Assembly: GCA_016720115.1 (NCBI GenBank)
Contig: JADJXT010000002.1
Location: 62,001 to 126,000, forward strand
DNA: 64,000 bases
Source of the DNA: Sphingomonadales bacterium
GTDB taxonomy: Bacteria > Pseudomonadota > Alphaproteobacteria > Sphingomonadales > Sphingomonadaceae
Direction: 5' to 3'
Shown in pieces: positions 53,638 to 64,000 of this stretch (position 1 is the stretch's first letter; every line of letters starts with the position of its first letter). The position numbers were made by a program, and so were the translations under genes. The notes below the pieces were generated by a model. It did not search any database and had not been told where the DNA came from. It saw nothing but the letters and a program-made list of their open reading frames with translations.

Positions 53638-55014
53638 ATGAAAATCCACATCGCATTCGCGCTGCTTGCCAGTGCCGCCGCCCTTCCCGCCTTCGCCACC
53701 ACAATCACCCCTGAAGCCGATCCCGTCCAGATCGCGCTCGAACATGACAAGATTGCCTGGGAAATTACCGAAGGCCTGACCACAGAGGTCGGCGCGCGGC
53801 AGGGCGGCACCGAAGCCGAAGCACGCGGGCGGGCCTGGGCACTGGCCTATTTGCGCAAGGCGGGCTTCGCCAATGTCCGCGAAGAAGCCTTCGACATGCC
53901 GACATGGGTGCGCGGCGAGGAACGCGCCTGGGTGGTCAGCCCGTTCCCGCAGAAATTCGCGATCACCGCATTGGGCAACAGCAGCAGCACCGGTGATGCC
54001 GGGCTGGAGGCCGAAGTCGCCTATTTCCCGACCGTCGATGCCCTGCGCGCCGCGCCCGATGGCAGCCTCACAGGCAAGATCGCCTTTGTGAACCACAATA
54101 TGCAGCCGACGCAGGATGGCTCCAGCTATGGTGCGTTCGGGGTGGCGCGCTTTGCCGGGCCCAATATCGCGGCGAAGAAGGGGGCGCTGGCCATTGTCAT
54201 CCGTTCAATCGGAACCGACCACAACCATCGCAACCCGCACACCGGCAACACCAATTTCGAGGCGGGGGTCAACCCGATACCCGCCGCTGCGCTGTCCATC
54301 CCCGACGCCGACAATCTCGCTCGCATGATCCAGCGCGGCAAGCCGGTGACACTGCGCCTGTTGTTGACGCCACAGAATATCGGGATGCAAAAATCGGGCA
54401 ATGTCATCGCCGAACTGCCGGGCAGCAACACTGCCTTGCCGCCGATCGTGATTGCCTGCCACCTTGATAGCTGGGATCTGGGAACCGGCGCGATTGACGA
54501 TGCCGCCGGTTGCGGGATCATCACAGCTGCGGCGAGCGCGATAAAGGGCATGAAGCGCAAGCGCACCATCCGTCTGCTATGGGCCGGGGCCGAGGAAGTC
54601 GGCATCTGGGGCGGGAAGGCCTATGCAGAGGCAAACAAGACGGTACCCCACGCGCTGGCGATGGAATCCGATTTTGGTGCCGACCGTGTGTGGCGCGTCG
54701 ATTTCAGACTGCCCGAAAGCGCCAAGCCGCTGGCAGACCGCATCGCGGCACGACTGGCGCCGCTCGGCATCGGGCGCGGGAAAGATGCCGCCAGCGGCGG
54801 TGCCGATGTGGGTGCAATTATCGCGGCGCAAAATCTGGGCGTCATCGACCTGCAGCAGGATGGCCGCCGCTATTTCGATCTCCACCATACACCCGACGAC
54901 ACGCTCAGCATGATCGACAAGGCGCAACTGCGCCAAAATGTCGCGGCATGGACGGCGGTGCTATCCGAACTGGCAAATTATGAGGGCGAGCTGACCATCG
55001 CGCCCAAGCCATGA
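53638..55014 (+). CDS. Secreted M28 peptidase with PA domain
   Basis: 458-residue periplasmic zinc aminopeptidase-like protein. Signal peptide MKIHIAFALLASAAALPAFA; PA insert with FVNHNMQPTQDGSSYGAFGVARF around residues 140-240; catalytic domain with VIACHLDSWDLGTGAIDDAAG (His and Asp zinc ligands), WAGAEEVGIWGGKAY (catalytic Glu-Glu), the ESDFG ligand and a late HHTPDDT histidine. ATG 53638 is chosen for its clean signal peptide; ATG 53620 would add six residues. Overlaps the downstream lipoprotein start by 4 bases. Confidence 0.9.
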   Translation: MKIHIAFALLASAAALPAFATTITPEADPVQIALEHDKIAWEITEGLTTEVGARQGGTEAEARGRAWALAYLRKAGFANVREEAFDMPTWVRGEERAWVVSPFPQKFAITALGNSSSTGDAGLEAEVAYFPTVDALRAAPDGSLTGKIAFVNHNMQPTQDGSSYGAFGVARFAGPNIAAKKGALAIVIRSIGTDHNHRNPHTGNTNFEAGVNPIPAAALSIPDADNLARMIQRGKPVTLRLLLTPQNIGMQKSGNVIAELPGSNTALPPIVIACHLDSWDLGTGAIDDAAGCGIITAAASAIKGMKRKRTIRLLWAGAEEVGIWGGKAYAEANKTVPHALAMESDFGADRVWRVDFRLPESAKPLADRIAARLAPLGIGRGKDAASGGADVGAIIAAQNLGVIDLQQDGRRYFDLHHTPDDTLSMIDKAQLRQNVAAWTAVLSELANYEGELTIAPKP

Positions 55015-55241
55015 GGAAATTTGCGCCATATCTTTTGCTGATAACGCTGGTCGGCTGTGTCGAAGAGCCGACACCGAAAGATAGCGAAAAGGCAGCTGCA
55101 GAAGTTGCCGCAGAAGATGACGCCGAAGCATTGAAAGCCGAGCAGAAAAGCATCGAGGAAGCCGCCGATGCCGCCGCCAAACTGGTAGAGGAAGATGCGC
55201 GCGAAGAAATCGAGCGGGTAGAAGCCGATCAGGCCGAATAA
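55011..55241 (+). CDS. Small predicted lipoprotein (76 aa)
   Basis: Translationally coupled (ATGA) to the M28 peptidase. Signal sequence with lipobox LVGC and Cys16 as the lipidated residue, followed by a highly charged Ala/Glu/Lys-rich helix ([30 protein letters not shown]) likely to form a coiled coil. No known family. It may tether to the outer membrane as a small structural lipoprotein. Confidence 0.65.
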   Translation: MRKFAPYLLLITLVGCVEEPTPKDSEKAAAEVAAEDDAEALKAEQKSIEEAADAAAKLVEEDAREEIERVEADQAE

Positions 55242-55243
55242 GG

Positions 55244-55323
<80 letters not shown>

Positions 55324-55371
55324 ACAAGGAGCAAGTTTAACCTTTGTTCAAAGCCCGAAGGACTTTGAAAA

Positions 55372-55448
55372 TGGTGGGCCCGGAGGGACTCGAACCCCCG
55401 ACCTAGCCGTTATGAGCGGCCAGCTCTAACCAACTGAGCTACAGGCCC
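55372..55448 (-). tRNA. tRNA with CAT anticodon (probably Ile2, possibly elongator Met)
   Basis: 77 nt with encoded CCA. Acceptor GGGCCTG pairs with CGGGCCC, anticodon stem-loop GCCGCTCATAACGGC (CAT), T-arm GGGGGTTCGAGTCCCTC. The C4-G69 and C5-G68 pairs match those recognised by TilS in E. coli tRNA-Ile2, favouring Ile2 with lysidine; the elongator Met reading cannot be excluded. Confidence 0.85.
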
Positions 55449-55515
55449 CCTAGGAGACGCGCCGATAGCGGATGCCTTGCTTGATTGGCAAGCGCCAATT
55501 CACCACCGGAGCACC

Positions 55516-56538
55516 TCAATCGCCAAAGGCCGCTTTCACGATTTGGTTGACCGACCCCGGCTTGACACCGCGTTTGGCCAAATGGGCGAAAACAATATGC
55601 CACCAGGCATAGAACGCCTCCAATTGCTGTTCGGTGCGGACATAAGGCGTGTGGCCGACAGCGAGCGACGGCGAGTGAAAGGAAAAGGTCAGCACAGGAA
55701 GACAAGCCTCAAGCGCGATGTCGATCGCCTCGATGGCCTTTTCCACCGGGATCCCTTCCGGAGTAAGCGCAATGCGTTCCAGCATTTTCCCGCGTGCCAA
55801 CACCGAACGCATCGTGTCAGAGGCAAACACCCGATCAAACAGCATGGGCCCCATCGACCGCAAGGCGCCGCCAAATACCGACGTAACGGGAAGCTCGATC
55901 AGCTTTCCTTCTAGCGCCCAATAGGGCGTCAACGGGCAGCGCGCATAATTGGGCCCGCCTTGTGGACGATAATCGAACAGCGAACGCACCGAAGTGTCGA
56001 CCCGAACACCCAGCTCGGCCAGGAAATTGGCGGTCGATGCCCCCGCGCCATAACGGCCCGCACGATAGCTTTCGGCCTGCACGCCGATCCGCTTTTCGAC
56101 GATTTCATACAGGCTGTGCAGCTTTGCGCGTTCGGTTTCCGGCGGCAGGTTGCAGGCATAGCTGTTGTGGGTGCTGACGGTTTCGACAAGCGGCGGGGTC
56201 ACCCAAGGGTGCAACTGCAAGCCAACTTCCGCAACGCCGCTACGCGCCCAATCCCCGAACATTTCCGCGCCCGGCCCATTTGCTGCGACAGGATAGTCGA
56301 CCAGATAAACCGGCCTGACACCATTTTGTTCGCAAAGTTTTTGAAACGGCTCGATAGCATCCAGATGCGTCAAGCCGTGCTGATCGCGCGTGAACGGCCC
56401 GGACCAGTCAAACTCTTCTTCGGTATCCACGCTGACAATGAAATGCGGACCCTGCAATGTGTCGAGATCGACCCTGGGCCCGTTTCCCGGGAAACAGCGG
56501 GGCCGCAAACTTGTTGTCGCCGCCCCTTTCATGTCCAT
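55516..56538 (-). CDS. Polysaccharide deacetylase-like (WalW-type) protein
   Basis: 340-residue protein of the NodB-like carbohydrate esterase 4 fold. FIVSVDTEEEFDW carries the first Asp pair, GLQLHPWVTPP supplies a histidine where the HxxxH motif is expected, and SYRAGRYG plus FSFHSPSL give later motifs; the set resembles WalW polysaccharide deacetylases, though the second metal histidine is not clearly visible. ATG 56536-56538 lies 1 base after the kinase stop, so both are co-transcribed. Two tRNA genes follow. Confidence 0.65.
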   Translation of the reverse strand: MDMKGAATTSLRPRCFPGNGPRVDLDTLQGPHFIVSVDTEEEFDWSGPFTRDQHGLTHLDAIEPFQKLCEQNGVRPVYLVDYPVAANGPGAEMFGDWARSGVAEVGLQLHPWVTPPLVETVSTHNSYACNLPPETERAKLHSLYEIVEKRIGVQAESYRAGRYGAGASTANFLAELGVRVDTSVRSLFDYRPQGGPNYARCPLTPYWALEGKLIELPVTSVFGGALRSMGPMLFDRVFASDTMRSVLARGKMLERIALTPEGIPVEKAIEAIDIALEACLPVLTFSFHSPSLAVGHTPYVRTEQQLEAFYAWWHIVFAHLAKRGVKPGSVNQIVKAAFGD

Positions 56539-56539
56539 G

Positions 56540-58210
56540 CTAATCGCCCCCGGTATCCCGATAATCCACGTCGCCATCCTGGATGGCAGGTATGGTCAGT
56601 AATAGGCTTTCCTTTTGAAAGCGTAAATCGCCGCCGGTCTTTCGCGCCAGATTGCGCACAAGACGCAGCGAAAAGCCAAGGCCGAGCAATGGAGAGGCCA
56701 TATCCGCCTGTGCTTCAAACTCTCCATTGACCGGATCGGTGCCGAAAAGCTGGCTGTCGGTGCAAAGCCTGAGTTTTGTGGGAAGCTCCAGCTGGAACAT
56801 GTTCACGGTCGAAATGCCGGGTTCGGTCTTGAACCGGCCGTTGAGGCTTTCGCCGGGCGAACAACCCATCATGACTGCGGACAGCAATCGCGAAAAGATG
56901 CGCTCGGCCAACAGCCGATCGATCGCAAACGGCCGCACCGGGTCTGCAATCGCCAGGTTGAGATCGACGCGATTTTCGTCGCTTATGCCATGCAGTCGCT
57001 CGGCAAGGCGGTTGGCGAGCCAGCGGCATTCGGTGATCCCCGCTTCAACTTCGAAATTTCCGGCATCGAGGCGCGCAGCCACCGACAGGTCTTCAAAACC
57101 GGCAAGCAGACGTTGTGCATCGGCAAGGATTGCGCCCGCCATCTGCCGGTAATCGGCGGAGACAGGGCCAAAAAGCTGCTGTTCGATAATTTCGGCAAAG
57201 CCGGCAATCGCGCCGAGCGGCGTGCGAAGTTCATGCACAACCTGCTGCATGCTTTCGCCCTGTAAACGGCGCAGTTCCGGGTTGGCCATGCCATTTTCCG
57301 GCATTTCACTTAGCAGCGGGCGACGAAACAGTCCGCGATAGCCGCGAAAACGCCCCGTCATCGGATCAAAGAATGGTGCGGCATTGACGCGCCAGTCGCC
57401 ATCGACCAGCGGACTACCCCTCAACCGCATCCGGGCATTCTCCAGCGGCATACGCTGCCGGAATGCCGCAGCGCCATAAGCATCCGGGCCCGGTCCATCG
57501 TCATAGGCCGCCTGCGCGATATCTACACCGACGAGCGATCCGCGCGAGATTCCTTCGACCCACACGATGGTTCCATTGTCGTCAGTTTCAAAGCTGATCT
57601 CTTTTGGTGGAACAATATCTTCACCGGAGATTTCGTCGCCCAGCGGCAATCGCGGTGAATCGCCGGATTCGCGGTCTTTCCGCCACTGTTCGATGCGGCG
57701 GACAATCGCGCCAATCTCTCCCATCTGCGATTCATCGGCCTTTGCCGGTGCCGCGTCGGTTGCAATACTGCCCTCGATGCGAAAATCTGCGCCTGCCCAG
57801 TTGACCAGCGCCCGCTGCGTTTTCACGCCAATATTCTGCCGGTTACGCAGGAAGCCCCGGGCGCGCACCGGCAATTCGGGAACGAGGTCTGACCACTCAT
57901 CATCCGACAGGTCGGCACCGCCAATCGCGGCACTGGCAATGTCCGGCGCATCCCCGGCCAGCAATTGCACCAGCGGTGCGGAGCGGATCCTGCCTGAAAG
58001 CGCGCGGACGCTGGCCAATCGTTCCTGCGCGGTAAGCTTTTGCCCGAGGGCATGTGCATTTACCAAACCCCTGGCGACAAGTTCGCCGGGGAAATCGCGT
58101 GGATTTTGAGCCAGTATGTCAATGAGTTGACGCCATTGTCCCACGCGCGCGCCGCCCGACACATTGTCGAGATCCTGTAACGCAGTGGCAAGGCGATCGT
58201 CTACACGCAA
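56540..58210 (-). CDS. Soluble sensor histidine kinase with degenerate ATPase domain
   Basis: 556 residues with no membrane segment. An N-terminal region without known motifs and a middle PAS-like part (RRPLLSEMPENG) lead to HisKA with QQVVHELRTPLGAIAGFAEII (phosphorylatable His). In the HATPase region the N box reads RIFSRLLSAVMMGCSPGE, without the Mg-binding Asn, and no DxGxG box follows; only GLGFSLRLVRNLARKTGG resembles the last box. Catalysis may be lost or atypical. Upstream of, and probably coupled to, the deacetylase-like gene. Divergent from the Lrp regulator. Confidence 0.8.
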   Translation of the reverse strand: MRVDDRLATALQDLDNVSGGARVGQWRQLIDILAQNPRDFPGELVARGLVNAHALGQKLTAQERLASVRALSGRIRSAPLVQLLAGDAPDIASAAIGGADLSDDEWSDLVPELPVRARGFLRNRQNIGVKTQRALVNWAGADFRIEGSIATDAAPAKADESQMGEIGAIVRRIEQWRKDRESGDSPRLPLGDEISGEDIVPPKEISFETDDNGTIVWVEGISRGSLVGVDIAQAAYDDGPGPDAYGAAAFRQRMPLENARMRLRGSPLVDGDWRVNAAPFFDPMTGRFRGYRGLFRRPLLSEMPENGMANPELRRLQGESMQQVVHELRTPLGAIAGFAEIIEQQLFGPVSADYRQMAGAILADAQRLLAGFEDLSVAARLDAGNFEVEAGITECRWLANRLAERLHGISDENRVDLNLAIADPVRPFAIDRLLAERIFSRLLSAVMMGCSPGESLNGRFKTEPGISTVNMFQLELPTKLRLCTDSQLFGTDPVNGEFEAQADMASPLLGLGFSLRLVRNLARKTGGDLRFQKESLLLTIPAIQDGDVDYRDTGGD

Positions 58211-58313
58211 CGAGCTTCTTCCGTCCCGATTTTGGTTGAACCTGATTGTCGATAGCCGTGGTGCGGGCGCTTCTAAAGCGGCAATTTTGTCGCGTCACAC
58301 TATGGGACAGCAC

Positions 58314-58322
58314 TTATCCACA
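58314..58322 (+). promoter_or_regulatory. Perfect DnaA box
   Basis: TTATCCACA in the 209-bp gap between the divergent kinase and Lrp genes. A single box, not a cluster. It could mark DnaA-controlled transcription. Confidence 0.5.
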
Positions 58323-58419
58323 AGGTTGACAAATGAGGCTGTCCGGCTTTGAAACAGTTGCAGTTGCTTATAATTTTATTTTATGGTTAGCTGCAATCAG
58401 ATTAGGGAAATAACATAAT

Positions 58420-58893
58420 ATGGCAGCAATCAGTTTCGATGCGATTGACTTAAAGCTTCTTGCAGAGCTTCAGGAAAATGGTCGCATCACGAACGTAGAA
58501 CTGGCGAGCAAGGTGGGGCTGACTGCACCACCATGTTTGCGGCGCATGCGCACGCTGGAGCAGTCGGGGGCCATTCGCGGATATCATGCCGAAGTCGATC
58601 CGGCGGCGCTCGGCTATTCGATCATGGTTTTTGCCATGGTGAGTTTGAAAAGCCAGGCCGAATCTGATTTGCGCGCCTTTGAAGAGCATGTCCGTGCCCT
58701 GCCCAATGTGCGCGAATGCCATATGCTCAATGGAGAGATCGACTTCATCCTGAAGATCGTGGCCCACGACCTGCAATCCTTCCAGGAATTTCTGACCTCG
58801 CAACTGACTGCGGCGCCGAATGTGTCGAGCGTCAAGACTTCGCTGACCATCCGCACGGCAAAGGACCAACCCGGCGTTCCGATTACCGCATGA
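58420..58893 (+). CDS. Lrp/AsnC family transcriptional regulator
   Basis: 157-residue amino acid-responsive regulator. N-terminal winged helix: IDLKLLAELQENGRITNVELASKVGLTAPPCLRRMRTLEQSG (residues about 9-50), and C-terminal RAM domain (ALPNVRECHMLNGEIDFILKI, TAAPNVSSVKTSLTI). ATG 58420 follows an AT-rich region with TATAAT at 58369-58374. Monocistronic, with a hairpin terminator behind it. No metabolic gene adjoins, so its targets are unclear. Confidence 0.92.
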   Translation: MAAISFDAIDLKLLAELQENGRITNVELASKVGLTAPPCLRRMRTLEQSGAIRGYHAEVDPAALGYSIMVFAMVSLKSQAESDLRAFEEHVRALPNVRECHMLNGEIDFILKIVAHDLQSFQEFLTSQLTAAPNVSSVKTSLTIRTAKDQPGVPITA

Positions 58894-58894
58894 A

Positions 58895-58925
58895 AAAGGC
58901 CCGCGCCGCAAGGGCGCGAGCCTCT
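58895..58925. terminator. Terminator hairpin after lrp
   Basis: Inner stem CGCGCC/GGCGCG with loop GCAAG, extended by GGC/GCC across one mismatch, A-rich on the left and T-containing on the right. It lies between convergent lrp and the TPR-like gene and may serve both. Confidence 0.65.
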
Positions 58926-58946
58926 CTATTCGCAACAATCCAGATA

Positions 58947-60227
58947 TTACGCCGCAGGTGCAGCAGTCTGCTGGTCGATGTAGATTGTCCAATATTCGGC
59001 AATGCCTTTTCGCTTGGTACCTGAAACCTTGGCAAGGGCGGCTTTCGCCCCTGCCCAATCCTTTAGATAGACATTTGCAATGGCAAGGTTTGTAAGGGCG
59101 CGGTCGGTTTGGTCGATGCCGTCGCGATCGACGATCCCGCCTTTCGACAGAGCCGCTTCGTACATGGCCTTAGCGCGGTCATATTGCGCAAAAGACAGCA
59201 GCGCATCGCCGGTGAGCATGGCCGAATAGCCCTTCGGCGCAGCCAGAGCCGATTTTTCATCCTGCGCCCAGGTTCCCGAAAGTTCGGGAATCAGTTTTTG
59301 CGCACCCGAATAGATTTCCGAAAAGGTCAGATTGTTTTTTGAAATCGTCCCCTTGGCAAAGCCTTCGTCAAGCACTGCCGAAACTTCCGCAGGATAGCGG
59401 CGCGCGTCGGCATATTCGACATATTGCTTATATTCATGCTCGAACATCAACGCCTTGTTCAGGCGGGCAAGACGCAACACCGACAGCGATTCAAGATTGT
59501 CCAGATCGGCGATCCGCTGATACTGGAACAGGGCATCATGATAGGTTTCGGGGCGCGGATCGACCTTGATCATTTCCTTGCTCCAATGCAGGATTTGCGC
59601 ATTGTCTTTCATCCGCGTGGCGTAATTGAGCGCCTGCGCATACCATTGCGTGTCGGGCTTGCTCCCCGCAGCCTTGGTCGCTTCAATGGCTTTGCCCATC
59701 CAGTTGATCGCTTCGCCATAATTGTTCTGAAGACGATAGGCGTTAGAGATCTGCACCTCGATATTGCTGCCGCGATAACCCATATTATAGGCATCGAGCA
59801 TTTTCGTGGTCGCGGTGGGATAATCCTTGTCGTTGTAGATATACAGCGCCTGCTGGAAGGCATAGGCCGGTTTCACATCGGCAGGGGCAACGCCGCTTTC
59901 GACAATCAGGTTCACGCCCTTGCGCTGCATCGCAACGTCCTTTGACTGGGCGCCCAGATTGAAGGCGAAAACGCCGGCTTCGTACCGGTCATCCGCATTC
60001 ATGATTGCAGCTTCGACAGCGGGAAATGCCGCTGCAGCCGCTGCCATATCCTTTTTCTTGGCAAAGGCATCGATGGCAGGGCCATAAGCCTTCTGGAATT
60101 CTTTCGAATAGTTGCGCTTGACGGGCTTGGCTGCCTCCTTCTTCTCCTCTTTCGCTGCATGGGCAGCAGGAATGACGGCGAATGCGCCCAAGGCAAAGGC
60201 GGCGGCGAACTTTGAAATGCGATTCAT
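58947..60227 (-). CDS. Secreted TPR-like repeat protein, unknown function
   Basis: 426 residues with a signal peptide (MNRISKFAAAFALGAFAVIPAAHA) followed by a Lys/Glu-rich stretch and tandem helical repeats resembling tetratricopeptides (for example YGEAINWMGKAIEATKAAG, YDRAKAMYEAALSKG, RALTNLAIANVYLKDWAGAKAALAKV). ATG 60225-60227 with GGAGAGTGGG upstream is preferred. TPR-like secreted proteins often act as assembly scaffolds; no partner is visible. Divergent from gyrA. Confidence 0.75.
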   Translation of the reverse strand: MNRISKFAAAFALGAFAVIPAAHAAKEEKKEAAKPVKRNYSKEFQKAYGPAIDAFAKKKDMAAAAAAFPAVEAAIMNADDRYEAGVFAFNLGAQSKDVAMQRKGVNLIVESGVAPADVKPAYAFQQALYIYNDKDYPTATTKMLDAYNMGYRGSNIEVQISNAYRLQNNYGEAINWMGKAIEATKAAGSKPDTQWYAQALNYATRMKDNAQILHWSKEMIKVDPRPETYHDALFQYQRIADLDNLESLSVLRLARLNKALMFEHEYKQYVEYADARRYPAEVSAVLDEGFAKGTISKNNLTFSEIYSGAQKLIPELSGTWAQDEKSALAAPKGYSAMLTGDALLSFAQYDRAKAMYEAALSKGGIVDRDGIDQTDRALTNLAIANVYLKDWAGAKAALAKVSGTKRKGIAEYWTIYIDQQTAAPAA

Positions 60228-60356
60228 CCCACTCTCCAACTAGACAAACAGACGAGCCCTTTCGCGCAAATGGCGGCTCTGAATTGCCGCCACCCTTACG
60301 CGCCTCGCCGCTGTTTCGCAATCGGGATAGCGGCGCGAATATGAATTGCGGTTGAA

Positions 60357-60371
60357 TGCGTTGCAAACGCA
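60357..60371. promoter_or_regulatory. TGCGTT-GCA-AACGCA palindrome upstream of gyrA
   Basis: Perfect 6-bp arms with a 3-bp centre, 18 bp before the DnaA box and 128-142 bp before gyrA. Candidate operator in the divergent gyrA region. Confidence 0.4.
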
Positions 60372-60389
60372 CCGCGCGCCTTCCGAATC

Positions 60390-60398
60390 TGTGGATAA
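60390..60398 (-). promoter_or_regulatory. Perfect DnaA box next to a GANTC site, upstream of gyrA
   Basis: TGTGGATAA (complement TTATCCACA) directly follows GAATC at 60385-60389, a CcrM-type methylation site. Their combination about 100 bp before gyrA resembles cell-cycle controlled alphaproteobacterial promoters. Confidence 0.5.
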
Positions 60399-60498
60399 AC
60401 TGGTGAAAAAGGCGAGTTTGGCGGGGCCTTGGGTGGCTATTCGCGGCCCGCTCGGCTAGGGCAGCACGACAGAGAAAAACATAAGGATTTTTGCGGAC

Positions 60499-63192
<2,694 letters not shown>

Positions 63193-63230
63193 GGAGCAAT
63201 GGCACGCACCTGCCTCAACTGTGGTGCTTC

Positions 63231-63258
63231 CTCTCTCCTTTAGGGGAGAGAGTTATTT
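63231..63258 (+). terminator. gyrA rho-independent terminator
   Basis: CTCTCTCC, TTTAGG loop, GGAGAGAG: an 8-bp perfect stem, followed by TTATTT. Confidence 0.6.
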
Positions 63259-63342
63259 CACGCAGAGCCGCAGAGGACGCAGAGGGTTTTCTGTCGGCGC
63301 GCCGGGGTAAAAACCCTCCGCGTCTCCGCGCCTCCGCGTGAA
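63256..63342. repeat. Dispersed palindromic repeat, CGCAGAG family (copy 3)
   Basis: Left arm with TTTCACGCAGAGCCGCAGAG and ACGCAGAGGGTTTT, centre with GGCGCGCC, right arm AAAACCCTCCGCGTCTCC and ending CCGCGTGAA. The most intact copy in the window, in the gap between gyrA and the last gene. Confidence 0.8.
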
Positions 63343-63411
63343 CCAAAAATCCGCGCTGTCCTACACGCCCTTCATCAGCCTATGCCGGTCGCTTTGGGAA
63401 AAGGACGACCG

Positions 63412-64000
63412 ATGAACCACCCCTCCCCGCTCCACCGGGAAGCCGACGCCCGCCTGCCCGCCGCTGCTTATCTCCGCTACGAATCCCGCGCCGATGGCTG
63501 GAGCCCGGGGCGGCAGGCGGCTTTTCTTGCGCATCTCGCCGATCATGGCGTGGTTGAGGATGCGGCGCGTTGTGTCGGCATGTCGCAAGGTGGCGGCTAT
63601 GCGCTGCGGCGCACGGCGCGGGGCTATGCCTTCAATCTGGGGTGGGAGGCCGCGCTGATCATAGCGCGACGGGTGGTTTCCGACCGGCTGATGACCGCCG
63701 CGATCAAGGGCGAGGAAGCGCGCTGGGTGCGCGAAGAGGGTGTGACCACCTATACGCGGCAGAACACCCGGCTGTCGCTCGCCTTGCTCGACCGGATCAA
63801 TCCGGCAACCACGCTGGCCGAGGTGATGGCGGTCGCCGCCCGTTTCGACTGGTTCGTGCAGCTTCTTGAGGAAGAGGCGAGCGGCGAAGCACTTTGGGAT
63901 TTCTTCTTCAACGATGCCCTGCCGCACAGCGAACCGGCGGCCCGGGCCAGGGTAAGGGCATCGCTTCTACTTTCTGAAGAATCTGCGGGTTTTGACGAGG
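63412..64000 (+). CDS. Conserved hypothetical protein, possible HTH, 3' end outside window
   Basis: Open from ATG 63412 (after AAGGACGACCG) to the window end, giving at least 196 residues. The segment AFLAHLADHGVVEDAARCVGMSQGGGYALRRTARGYAF looks like a helix-turn-helix related to small terminase-like or tail HTH proteins, followed by a helical region (GWEAALIIARRVVSDRLM, EEARWVREEGVTTYTRQNTRLSLALLDRI). Similar hypotheticals occur widely in sphingomonads. Function is unknown; no upstream or downstream partner is visible. Confidence 0.75.
   Translation, partial: MNHPSPLHREADARLPAAAYLRYESRADGWSPGRQAAFLAHLADHGVVEDAARCVGMSQGGGYALRRTARGYAFNLGWEAALIIARRVVSDRLMTAAIKGEEARWVREEGVTTYTRQNTRLSLALLDRINPATTLAEVMAVAARFDWFVQLLEEEASGEALWDFFFNDALPHSEPAARARVRASLLLSEESAGFDE

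Noticed and set aside
58314..60398. Chromosomal origin of replication
   Set aside because: Only two DnaA boxes, 2 kb apart, without clustering, an AT-rich unwinding region or the usual origin-linked genes.

Overview
The window looks like chromosomal DNA from a sphingomonad (order Sphingomonadales, Alphaproteobacteria). The GC-rich coding style, the order dusB-ntrB-ntrC-ntrY-ntrX-hfq-hflX, a fused ispDF, a PhaR repressor, an Omp-type TonB-dependent receptor and the typical sphingomonad dispersed palindromes all point there. Genus is not decidable from the sequence alone. There is no prophage, CRISPR array, complete insertion sequence or rRNA operon. Most of it is housekeeping, with small accessory insertions.

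Layout. 1-9955: end of a biotin-dependent carboxylase alpha subunit, a POT peptide transporter, a MAPEG protein, a metal-dependent cyclase, a two-gene operon (lipocalin-like protein and APH-type kinase) divergent from an MHS transporter and alanine racemase. 10038-18210: a large TonB-dependent receptor, phaR, proS and rnr. 18407-22457: a universal stress protein, then aceF and lpd separated by a small membrane protein and a DUF559 nuclease gene flanked by inverted palindromic repeats. 22605-25497: a secreted amidohydrolase, a small secreted protein, a frameshifted restriction-like nuclease and tRNA-Ser. 25656-34251: a cell-envelope and replication cluster (lytic transglycosylase, RlpA, D-Ala-D-Ala carboxypeptidase, tmk, holB, metG, tatD, retropepsin-like protease, mazG). 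34373-43642: minus-strand nitrogen/RNA-regulation cluster. 43749-47393: ispDF, pncC, ratA, lipA. 47457-55241: carbonic anhydrase, hypotheticals, putP, a zincin, ettA, an M28 peptidase. 55247-55448: two tRNAs. 55516-64000: a deacetylase-like protein with an unusual histidine kinase, an Lrp regulator, a TPR-like secreted protein, gyrA and an incomplete conserved hypothetical gene.

How genes work together. AceF and Lpd are E2 and E3 of pyruvate dehydrogenase and LipA makes their lipoyl cofactor. NtrB/NtrC and NtrY/NtrX are two nitrogen-related two-component pairs, transcribed with the tRNA-modifying DusB and followed by Hfq and HflX. tmk and holB are translationally coupled to the upstream peptidoglycan gene. 

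The strongest unusual signals are: a 165-residue Hfq made of two complete Sm domains; the DUF559 nuclease unit with about 60-bp inverted ends inside the aceF-lpd operon; palindromic repeats that encode both flexible linkers of AceF; an NtrX without the sigma54-contacting GAFTGA loop; and twin perfect palindromes between dusB and ispDF. Several other operator-like dyads occur in promoter regions with no assigned regulator.
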